From NCBI GenBank assembly GCA_937891215.1, contig CALAEU010000236.1:1-8198 (forward strand): a DNA stretch of 8,198 nucleotides, written 5' to 3'. The position numbers were made by a program, and so were the translations under genes. Under the pieces are notes generated by a model, which was not told the DNA's origin, did no database searches, and saw only the letters and a program-made list of their open reading frames with translations. Below, piece by piece: positions 1 through 5,996 of the stretch (position 1 is its first letter; the number at the start of each line of letters is the position of its first letter). The DNA is from an uncultured Clostridia bacterium. GTDB taxonomy: Bacteria > Bacillota_A > Clostridia > Oscillospirales > Acutalibacteraceae.

Positions 1-180
1 CTCGGTAATGAGAAATACGATAATGCTACCTATGTAAGAAATTTTGTTGAAGGGGCAAACGACTATCACAGAAGAAAAATTCTTTTGTATCTTCGTGAAC
101 AGCAGGACCTGTCATACAGAGAAATAGGTGAGCTTTTAGGCTGTAGTGCGAGCAAAGTTTACAGAATGGTGAATAAGTAA
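1..180 (+). CDS. C-terminal end of a helix-turn-helix DNA-binding protein (5' partial)
   Basis: An open frame runs in from the left edge and ends at TAA 178-180, giving 59 visible residues. The last ~23 residues, from LSYREIGELLGC through SASKVYRMVNK, form a clear helix-turn-helix: a first helix YREIGELL, a Gly-Cys turn, and a recognition helix SASKVYRM. This pattern occurs in sigma-70 region 4 proteins and in the C-terminal domain of serine resolvases. The preceding stretch (NDYHRRKILLYLREQQ) is probably the helix leading into it. The N-terminal, family-defining part lies outside the window, so sigma factor, resolvase and small transcription regulator cannot be told apart. It lies 50 bases upstream of the next ORF on the same strand. 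Seen: the HTH. Inferred: DNA binding. Confidence 0.7.
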   Translation, partial: LGNEKYDNATYVRNFVEGANDYHRRKILLYLREQQDLSYREIGELLGCSASKVYRMVNK

Positions 181-219
181 TCGTTATATGGAAAAAATAA
201 CCTTTGTAATATTATTTAT

Positions 220-224
220 GGAGG
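220..224 (+). promoter_or_regulatory. Ribosome binding site for the SpoIIR-like ORF
   Basis: GGAGG lies six bases upstream of ATG 231. This strong Shine-Dalgarno sequence supports the chosen start and suggests the chimeric ORF is still translated. Confidence 0.75.
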
Positions 225-230
225 TTTAAT

Positions 231-665
231 ATGAGAAAAACAAAGTATTTTATAATGATTATTGCATTGATATTTGTTTTTGTTATGGGGGTGTATTTGT
301 GCGCTGAATACTATTCAGACAAATACTCTGAAAATTTACTGCGTTTCCATATTCTTGCAAACAGCAATTCACCGGAGGACCAGGCACTTAAGATAAAGGT
401 TCGTGACCATTTGAGCAAAACTATTTTTTCTCTGACAGAGAATTCTAAAGACGCCTTGGAAACAGAAAAGATAATCGAAGAAAATAAAGAATTTATTATA
501 GAAGAAGCAGAAAAAAATGGTGATGTTTTAGTCATAAGGCCACCCGAAAAACTCCCTGTTGGTAGAGTTGAGCACAATCCTGACAAATTGCAGATTGCTT
601 ATGATATAGGCGTAAAAACTGCATTGGCACAATTAGAAGAAATAAAAAGTTTTATTGCAAAGTAG
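231..665 (+). CDS. SpoIIR N-terminus fused to a patatin-phospholipase-like C-terminal tail (probable chimeric remnant)
   Basis: This 144-residue ORF starts with a membrane anchor or uncleaved signal (residues 5-24, hydrophobic IMIIALIFVFVMG). It is followed by RFHILANSNSPEDQALKIKVRD (38-59), which is the hallmark of stage II sporulation protein R, the forespore-secreted protein that signals activation of the SpoIIGA protease and pro-sigma-E. Normal SpoIIR is about 200 residues or more and ends with a conserved PAGxYxALRV...NWWCVxFPPLC region, which is absent here. From about residue 95 the protein instead reads VLVIRPPEKLPVGRVEHNPDKLQ..YDIGV..AL..LEEIKSF, which resembles the extreme C-terminus of bacterial patatin-like phospholipases. 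The patatin catalytic GxSxG and Asp are missing. Neither parent activity is expected to remain. The switch falls in an A-rich stretch near 476-520. The ORF lies six bases upstream of the fucosidase and is probably co-transcribed with it. Family assignments are from memory of the motifs. Confidence 0.65.
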   Translation: MRKTKYFIMIIALIFVFVMGVYLCAEYYSDKYSENLLRFHILANSNSPEDQALKIKVRDHLSKTIFSLTENSKDALETEKIIEENKEFIIEEAEKNGDVLVIRPPEKLPVGRVEHNPDKLQIAYDIGVKTALAQLEEIKSFIAK

Positions 666-667
666 GT
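660..667 (+). promoter_or_regulatory. Ribosome binding site of the fucosidase, overlapping the upstream stop codon
   Basis: AAGTAGGT matches the consensus AAGGAGGT at seven of eight positions and sits four bases before ATG 672. The TAG stop of the preceding ORF (663-665) is inside it, an arrangement typical of translational coupling. This supports ATG 672 as the real start. Confidence 0.6.
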
Positions 668-671
668 TATT

Positions 672-2021
672 ATGGAACTCAAAGAATTTTTAAAAATCGC
701 AGCAAATGTAAAACCAGACCATACACAATTAGAAAGACTTCGTGAAACACCTTTTTATGCGTTTGTGCATTTCTCCCCTAACACATACACAAATTTAGAG
801 TGGGGTGACGGTACAGAAGACCCTGCTATTTTCAACCCGACTGAACTCGACTGTGAACAATGGGTTAAAGCTATAAAATCCGCAGGTATGAAAGGGTTAA
901 TTTTAACCGCAAAGCACCACGATGGTTTTTGTTTGTGGCAAACAAAATACACTGAACATTCTATGAAAAACAGTCCATACAAAAATGGCAAAGGCGACAT
1001 CGTAAAAGAATGTGCAGATGCGTGTAAAAAACACGGTATAAAATTTGGTTTTTATCTTTCACCATGGGACAGAAATTCACCGCTTTATGGTACAGAAGAA
1101 TATAACGATTATTATGTGAATCAGTTGACAGAACTGCTTACAAACTATGGCGAGATTTTCCACGTGTGGTTTGACAATGCTTGTGGCGAAGGTCCAAATG
1201 GCAAAAAACAGGTTTATGATTTTGACCGATATTTGAAAACAATAAGAAAATATCAACCGAATGCAACTTTCTTTAATGACAAAGGTGGAATGCGTTGGTG
1301 TGGTAACGAATCTGGCACCGCCCCTCACGCACAATGGTGTGTTGTGCCTTACGAATTATGCTCAATAGCAGAGCACAAAACAGAGGTCGAGCCTCTTATG
1401 GAGGGTAGCCTTGACGGAATACTTAACAGCGACACCACATTAGGTTCAATCTCGAATATTATGTATTCAAAAGCACTCACATTCTGCCCTGCCGAAACAG
1501 ATATGTCTATAAGACCTGGCTGGTTTTACCACGAAGATGAAGAACCACATTCTTTAGACAGACTTTTCAATACATATTTAAGAACTGTTGGTGGAAACTC
1601 CACATTCAATCTGAATATTCCGCCAATGAAGAATGGTAAGTTTAATGATAAGGATGTTAAGAGGCTTAAAGAGTTGGGTGACAAAATCAATACAGAATTC
1701 GGGAAGAATCTCGCAGAAAATGCAGAAATCATAGAAAACAAAAAGATTGATTCTTACCAGACAGAATTCATTGTAAAGCTCAAAGAAAAACAACCACTAA
1801 AATATATTGAACTTGCAGAAGCAATTAGAGAAGGGCAGAAAGTGGAGTCATTTAAAATTTATTCTAAAAATGACGATAACCTCTGGAACTTCGAAGAACA
1901 CGGTACTACAATAGGCAGTAGAAAAATTGTAGTTTTAGATAACGTCACAACAGACGAAATCAAAGTTCAGATTACCTCTGCGAGAGATGTAGTTAAAATG
2001 GATTGGGTGAAGGTTTACTAA
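672..2021 (+). CDS. Alpha-L-fucosidase, GH29 subfamily B (alpha-1,3/1,4-fucosidase type), cytoplasmic
   Basis: The 449-residue protein is a complete GH29 enzyme, hydrolysing terminal alpha-L-fucose with retention. Residues about 25-340 are the catalytic (beta/alpha)8-like barrel: HFSPNTYT (33-40), EWGDG (43-47), the substrate-binding KHHDGF (81-86) and HVWFDNA (164-170). D168 of the last motif is the expected nucleophile. WCGNESG (209-215) holds E213 at the acid/base position. The 45-residue spacing equals that of D172/E217 in Bifidobacterium AfcB, a GH29-B 1,3-1,4-alpha-L-fucosidase, which points to branched Lewis-type substrates. Residues about 350-449 form a C-terminal beta-sandwich (NLWNFEEHGTTIGSRK). 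There is no signal peptide, so it should act on imported oligosaccharides. Length is normal and no disruption is seen. It is translationally coupled to the upstream chimeric ORF, and its stop codon begins the terminator stem. No fucose transporter or fucose catabolism gene is in the window. Subfamily B is inferred from motif spacing. Confidence 0.93.
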   Translation: MELKEFLKIAANVKPDHTQLERLRETPFYAFVHFSPNTYTNLEWGDGTEDPAIFNPTELDCEQWVKAIKSAGMKGLILTAKHHDGFCLWQTKYTEHSMKNSPYKNGKGDIVKECADACKKHGIKFGFYLSPWDRNSPLYGTEEYNDYYVNQLTELLTNYGEIFHVWFDNACGEGPNGKKQVYDFDRYLKTIRKYQPNATFFNDKGGMRWCGNESGTAPHAQWCVVPYELCSIAEHKTEVEPLMEGSLDGILNSDTTLGSISNIMYSKALTFCPAETDMSIRPGWFYHEDEEPHSLDRLFNTYLRTVGGNSTFNLNIPPMKNGKFNDKDVKRLKELGDKINTEFGKNLAENAEIIENKKIDSYQTEFIVKLKEKQPLKYIELAEAIREGQKVESFKIYSKNDDNLWNFEEHGTTIGSRKIVVLDNVTTDEIKVQITSARDVVKMDWVKVY

Positions 2022-2063
2022 TAAAATAAAAAGTGGTCAGTGTGACCACTTTTTATTTTATTA
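2019..2063. terminator. Bidirectional intrinsic terminator between the fucosidase and glf
   Basis: A perfect 21-bp inverted repeat (arms 2019-2039 and 2043-2063) encloses a 3-base GTG loop. The core pairs GTGGTCA with TGACCAC, flanked by A-rich and T-rich tails, so either transcript ends in a GC core followed by a U-rich run. The left arm starts with the fucosidase TAA. The right arm ends immediately before the glf stop at 2064-2066. The two convergent genes therefore share one compact terminator. Confidence 0.92.
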
Positions 2064-3224
2064 TTAACTCCAATACAACTTATTTATTAAATAAAAAATA
2101 TCAAGTGCTCTTTCAATAACCTGGTCCATATTATAGTATTTAAACTCTGCCAATCTACCGCACAAAACCAAATTTTTAATTGTATCGGCAGTTTTTGAAT
2201 ATTGATTATATAGAGCCAAAGAAGCTTCTGTAAGTATTGGATAATAAGGCTCATTTCCTTTGTCTGAACCATACTGAACGGGATACTCAAAAGCAACCGT
2301 TGTAACCCCATCTACTTTTTGTGGAGGAATTTTTTTAAATTCAGTTATTCTTGTGAAATCCACACCAATCGGATATGCTACTCCAGGCGTTTCCTGGTAA
2401 CTATCCTTATTAAATATTTTCAAATCAAAAAATAATGACCTGTAGGGCAATTCTCCATAACAGCAATTAAACAATTCATCAATAGGCCCTGTATAAACCA
2501 CTGGGATATTTACTGCCTCACCATCAAAATAAAGAGAATTACCAACAATTTTTAAATGCTTGAGTGCATCACAAGAAAGCCTCACATCTATCAAATCATC
2601 TGAAAGCATATTTTCAAAAATTTCTGTAAAGCTTGATTCAGGTATTAACTGATATTTATCATCAAAATACCCGTCAGTATAATCCAATCTTACTGGAACC
2701 CTTTTTAAAACACTTATGTCAAGCTCCTCGGGATCAATAGACCACTGCTTTGCAGTATACGGCTTATAGTCCTTTTCAAAAAGGAAGTTGGCATATTCTC
2801 TTACAATCTCATCATTTGATTCAAGCATTTCGACTATAGTTGTTTTTTTAGCGTCACCGTATTGCATTTTTAGATGTTCTTTAATTTCATTTGCTTTTTC
2901 AAATATAAAAAAATCATCAACTGTTTTCAAATTAAATGGTGATGGGGTAGTTTTGCCATCTATCATAACTCTTGCTTTTAAAATAAACTCTTTCCAATCA
3001 CCTAATGTCTTAATGAAATTGTACACTCTTTCGTTATTGGTATGAAATGAATGGGGTCCATATTTTTGCACAAGAATACCTAATTCATTTTTATAATCAT
3101 ACATATTACCTGCAATATGTGCTCTTTTTTCTAATAATAAAACTCTCTTGCCTGATTTGGCAGCGTTATAAGCAACTGTACTTCCAGCAAAGCCTGCACC
3201 AACAACTATAATATCATACTCCAT
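2064..3224 (-). CDS. glf: UDP-galactopyranose mutase
   Basis: This 386-residue flavoenzyme interconverts UDP-galactopyranose and UDP-galactofuranose, the precursor of galactofuranose in surface glycans. The FAD-binding Rossmann motif GAGFAG is at 9-14, followed by LLEKRAHIAGNMYDY (30-44) and KYGPHSFHTNN (54-64). KQWSIDPEELD (159-169), KRVPVRLDYTDGYFDDKYQLIPE (174-196), TRITEFKKI (291-299) and GRLAEFKYYNMDQVI (356-370) are the family's active-site blocks. Against the Klebsiella enzyme, W161, R175, Y186, R292, Y314, R357 and Y363 match the known substrate-binding residues, while the usual Asp (351) aligns with N365. Length is typical. It is the last gene of the minus-strand operon, starting two bases after the stop of the SDR gene. 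No strong ribosome binding site is visible, so translation probably depends on reinitiation. The cytoplasmic location is inferred from the lack of any signal or membrane segment. Confidence 0.96.
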   Translation of the reverse strand: MEYDIIVVGAGFAGSTVAYNAAKSGKRVLLLEKRAHIAGNMYDYKNELGILVQKYGPHSFHTNNERVYNFIKTLGDWKEFILKARVMIDGKTTPSPFNLKTVDDFFIFEKANEIKEHLKMQYGDAKKTTIVEMLESNDEIVREYANFLFEKDYKPYTAKQWSIDPEELDISVLKRVPVRLDYTDGYFDDKYQLIPESSFTEIFENMLSDDLIDVRLSCDALKHLKIVGNSLYFDGEAVNIPVVYTGPIDELFNCCYGELPYRSLFFDLKIFNKDSYQETPGVAYPIGVDFTRITEFKKIPPQKVDGVTTVAFEYPVQYGSDKGNEPYYPILTEASLALYNQYSKTADTIKNLVLCGRLAEFKYYNMDQVIERALDIFYLINKLYWS

Positions 3225-3226
3225 TA

Positions 3227-4120
3227 CTATACCAGCTTTTCCATTTCTTTTTTTATATTTTCAGTAAAACCTGTAATATATTTATCAAATCCATATTCTC
3301 TTAAAATCGTTATATCAGCATTAAATTCACTTTGGATTTTATTTTCCTCATTAAACTTTACTAATGCTTCTTTATCGAATATTTTTGATATTTCAATAAA
3401 AACATCCTTCATAAATCTATTTGTTCCAGATGCAACATTCATAACACCACGAAAATCGCTTTTGAGTAATTCACAAGTAATCTGTGCAGCATCGTTTACA
3501 TAAATATAATCTCTTGTAGTATAGGGACTATTACAAATAATCGTTTCATTATTCCTTAAACTTCTCACTAACGAAGGAATAGCACCAAAATCATGTGTAT
3601 CTCCCAAACCATAAATGGTAAAAAAACGAGCACTTATAAAGCTGAATTCACTAGTTACTCCATTGAGTCCACAACCAAATTCTGTAAACATTTTTTTACA
3701 CAAGCCATACAATGAAACTGGTGTTATATTGTCGCTTTCTTTAAAAGTACCTGTTGCACCATCATATTCTGAACTACTACCTGCAAAAAAGAATTTTTTA
3801 CCACCATTTTTTTTGAAAGAATGCAGTAATTCTATACTTATTTTAAGCCACAATATATTACTATCAGACATCCTAAAATCAGGTTTCGTCTGATCCCAGG
3901 CTAAGTGAACACAAATTTCAGGTCCAATATCTTTCACCAGATTATTTATTTGAGAAATTTGAGTCAAATCAAAATTCACTATATTGATACCTTTAAATTC
4001 AGCTAACTTTTTAGAATTGGTTGTAATAGCATAAATTTCATATTGATTTTTGTCTATTAATTTCTGGAGTACAACCTTACCTAAAAACCCACTTGCACCA
4101 GTAATCAATAATTTTTTCAT
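3227..4120 (-). CDS. NAD(P)-dependent nucleotide-sugar epimerase/reductase (extended SDR family), copy 1
   Basis: The 297-residue protein is an extended short-chain dehydrogenase. The nucleotide-binding GASGFLG is at 8-14, HLAW at 72-75, a Ser-rich strand end SSSEY at 115-119 that supplies the catalytic Ser, the Tyr/Lys pair YGLCK at 138-142, and the substrate-domain RDYIYV at 203-208. The layout resembles NDP-4-ketosugar reductases and epimerases such as CDP-abequose synthase (RfbJ); the exact substrate cannot be read. It lacks an obvious 4,6-dehydratase signature. ATG 4120 is chosen because AGGAG lies six bases upstream; a longer reading from TTG 4141 would place that site inside the gene. 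It is a paralogue of the SDR gene at 5997-6839. It follows the transketolase C half after a 131-base gap and precedes glf by two bases. Family is clear; substrate is unknown. Confidence 0.85.
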   Translation of the reverse strand: MKKLLITGASGFLGKVVLQKLIDKNQYEIYAITTNSKKLAEFKGINIVNFDLTQISQINNLVKDIGPEICVHLAWDQTKPDFRMSDSNILWLKISIELLHSFKKNGGKKFFFAGSSSEYDGATGTFKESDNITPVSLYGLCKKMFTEFGCGLNGVTSEFSFISARFFTIYGLGDTHDFGAIPSLVRSLRNNETIICNSPYTTRDYIYVNDAAQITCELLKSDFRGVMNVASGTNRFMKDVFIEISKIFDKEALVKFNEENKIQSEFNADITILREYGFDKYITGFTENIKKEMEKLV

Positions 4121-4126
4121 ACACAA

Positions 4127-4131
4127 CTCCT
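4127..4131 (-). promoter_or_regulatory. Ribosome binding site fixing the start of SDR copy 1
   Basis: On the minus strand AGGAG is six bases before ATG 4120. It decides against the upstream TTG (4141) and ATG (4138) codons, which would put it inside the coding region. Confidence 0.75.
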
Positions 4132-4189
4132 GTTTCATCAAGGTATAAATATATAAAGAACAGTTTCCTAGACATTATCTAAATAATAT

Positions 4190-4217
4190 CTTATATAGAA
4201 TTAATATTCTGGAACAA
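4190..4217 (-). promoter_or_regulatory. Possible internal promoter upstream of SDR copy 1 and glf
   Basis: In the only long gap of the operon (4121-4251) the minus strand has TTGTTC (4212-4217), a 16-base spacer and TATAAG (4190-4195). The -10 matches consensus at five of six positions, the -35 at only three. Two small dyads overlap it: AGAAT/ATTCT (4197-4210) and TGGAAC/GTTCCA (4210-4223). AT-rich DNA gives such matches by chance, so this is a weak call. Confidence 0.25.
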
Positions 4218-4251
4218 GTTCCAATAAATAACTTTGAATATAAGTTTATAT

Positions 4252-5166
4252 TTATCCCCTTAATTTCTGCACTACAATATTTTTAATTGACTCTGCGTCC
4301 AAATTGTATGCTTTCAGTAATTCGCTGTATCTGCTTACTTCATCAACGAATGTATCAGGAATTGAAATGTCACAAAAACTTTTCGGCATAATATTATTCT
4401 GAATTAATACTTTTGCAATTTCAGAAGCAACGCCGCAACAGCTTTGATGCTCATCAACAACAAAAACATTCTTTTTATTTCCAGCTTCTTTTATAAGCTC
4501 AATATCAAGCGGCTTTACAGAATGCAAACCATAGACCGCAACATCTATATTATAAGCCTTTAATAATTCTGTTGCTTTCAATGCGTTATTTACAGCATAT
4601 CCTACTGCAATTATTGCACCGTCATTACCATCTTTATATTTATAGCCTTTTCCGTATTCATAAGAATGCTCCTGAAGCTTTATATCGGGTGCTTTCGGAA
4701 AACTGATATAAAATGGCTTTTCTTGACTGAATGCATATTTTAATGTATCTCTGAGCTCTGCACCATCACTCGGGAATTCAACTGTCATATTAGGCAGAGT
4801 TCTCATTATTGCACTCTCTTCAATTGAATGGTGTGTTGAACCCAATTCACTGTAAGAAAGCCCCGAACCCACGCTAACAAGAATCACCGGTAAATTCTGA
4901 TAACAAACACTTATTTTTATCATCTCGAATGCACGCGATGGCAAAAAAGGAGCCATTGAATACGCAACAGGATGCATACCATTCATTGCCATTCCAGCAG
5001 CAGTTAAAACTAAATCTTGTTCTGCAATTCCCGTATTATAAAACCTGTCAGGAAACTTTTTCTCAAATGGCTCAACAACAGAAAATCCTACCTCTGCCAT
5101 AAGCAAGGCAACTCTTTTGTCATTTTCAGCACATTCTATCATTGTATTTAAAAAACTGTTTCTCAT
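4252..5166 (-). CDS. Transketolase-like enzyme, C-terminal half (pyrimidine-binding and C-terminal domains)
   Basis: The 304-residue protein is the second half of a split, thiamin-diphosphate-dependent transketolase-like enzyme. RFYNTGIAEQDLV (41-53) carries E49, the conserved glutamate that activates the cofactor aminopyrimidine. STHHSIEESAIMRTLPNMTV (110-129) is the transketolase/DXS substrate-loop motif with H112/H113. Residues about 180-300 form the C-terminal domain (GLHSVKPLD, VVDEHQ). Where classical transketolases have an LSR-type strand whose Arg clamps the sugar phosphate, this protein has YISFPKAPD (153-161) with no Arg. The usual aTREAYGxAL start is MRNSFLNTM. The ATG overlaps the stop of the N half in ATGA (5163-5166), and AGGAGA lies six bases upstream, so the two chains are made together and should form one enzyme. 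The operon context suggests nucleotide-sugar work rather than the pentose phosphate pathway, though ordinary transketolase is not excluded. Confidence 0.88.
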   Translation of the reverse strand: MRNSFLNTMIECAENDKRVALLMAEVGFSVVEPFEKKFPDRFYNTGIAEQDLVLTAAGMAMNGMHPVAYSMAPFLPSRAFEMIKISVCYQNLPVILVSVGSGLSYSELGSTHHSIEESAIMRTLPNMTVEFPSDGAELRDTLKYAFSQEKPFYISFPKAPDIKLQEHSYEYGKGYKYKDGNDGAIIAVGYAVNNALKATELLKAYNIDVAVYGLHSVKPLDIELIKEAGNKKNVFVVDEHQSCCGVASEIAKVLIQNNIMPKSFCDISIPDTFVDEVSRYSELLKAYNLDAESIKNIVVQKLRG

Positions 5167-5993
5167 AATTTCTCTCCTACATTTTCTAATTCGGCCAAAG
5201 CTGCCTCATAATGCTCGTCTTCAGGCCATTTGTAATGCCAGAGTGTTTTGTCCTCAAACCCTGAAAAACCTTTACCTTTTATTGTATTTGCTATAATAGC
5301 AGATGGTCTACCTGAATTTTTTACTTTTTCAAAAGCATCAAGCAGTTCTCTGACATCGTGACCATCAACTTCAATTGTATATAATCCAAACGACTCAACT
5401 TTACTCTTCATATCACCCAGATTAAGAACAATTTCATCATGACCGTAAGACTGCAATCTATTTCTATCTATGATAAAAGTAAAATTATCTAAATTATTTT
5501 TATTAGCAAACATAAGTGATTCCCAGACACTACCCTCGTTACACTCACCATCACCGACTATAACAAAGCAGTGACCTTTGTATCCCTGGATTTTATTTGC
5601 TAATGCATAACCAGTGCAAAGGCCTACCCCCTGACCGAGCGAGCCACTACTCGAAATGATTCCTAACTTTGGATTTCTTTTTAAATGAACACCCATTTTA
5701 TAGCCACTCTCATTAAATTCTTTTACAAGACGGCTTTTCTCAATAATTCCAACCTCTGCAAGAGTTGCATACAAAGCACTTGCAGCGTGACCTTTACTTA
5801 AAAAGAGCACATCATTATTTTTATTTTCAATGTCATTTTTATCATATTGCATAACAGCGCCATATAAAACAGCCATTATATCTGCACAAGAAAAGGCAGA
5901 ACCAATAAACGATGCTTTCTTTTTATATGTCATTTCCAAAACATCTTTTCTGATATTTTTAGAAAGCTCTTTTATATCATTTACACTAATCAT
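5163..5993 (-). CDS. Transketolase-like enzyme, N-terminal half (thiamin diphosphate-binding domain)
   Basis: The 276-residue chain matches the N half of split transketolases. FLSKGHAASALYA (64-76), SSGSLGQGVGL (115-125), the thiamin diphosphate/metal motif GDGECNEGSVWES (147-159) ending in DRNRLQ (176-181), TIKGKG (237-242) and LWHYKWP (251-257) are in the right order. H69, H103 and H253 occupy positions of conserved active-site histidines. The motif that usually reads SGHPG or SHIGS is SFIGS (28-32), so the conserved His is F29 (codon TTT). The cofactor site looks intact, so the protein should be active, possibly with altered donor specificity. GAGGG lies seven bases upstream of ATG 5993, within the end of the SDR gene that stops three bases earlier. 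It overlaps the C half by four bases. Neighbours (SDR enzymes, glf, glycosyltransferase) argue for a role in making a modified sugar nucleotide; this is inference. Confidence 0.88.
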   Translation of the reverse strand: MISVNDIKELSKNIRKDVLEMTYKKKASFIGSAFSCADIMAVLYGAVMQYDKNDIENKNNDVLFLSKGHAASALYATLAEVGIIEKSRLVKEFNESGYKMGVHLKRNPKLGIISSSGSLGQGVGLCTGYALANKIQGYKGHCFVIVGDGECNEGSVWESLMFANKNNLDNFTFIIDRNRLQSYGHDEIVLNLGDMKSKVESFGLYTIEVDGHDVRELLDAFEKVKNSGRPSAIIANTIKGKGFSGFEDKTLWHYKWPEDEHYEAALAELENVGEKL

Positions 5994-5996
5994 TTT

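Noticed and set aside
181..230. Sigma-F promoter upstream of the SpoIIR-like ORF
   Set aside because: I looked for a GTWTA-type -35 and GGNRANANTW-type -10 with about 15 bases between them; GTTTA at about 157 and GTTAT at 183 have no acceptable -10 downstream.
2788..3045. Plus-strand open frame of 85 codons opposite glf
   Set aside because: It is antisense to a strongly conserved glf region, has no ribosome binding site, and its protein resembles no family.
4121..4141. Longer start (TTG 4141 or ATG 4138) for SDR copy 1
   Set aside because: The AGGAG site lies within that extension and fits ATG 4120; the extra residues precede the usual Rossmann start MKKLLITG.
5163..5166. Frameshift splitting a single full-length transketolase gene
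   Set aside because: Separate N and C subunits are a well-known natural arrangement; the ATGA overlap and the AGGAGA ribosome binding site show two designed genes.
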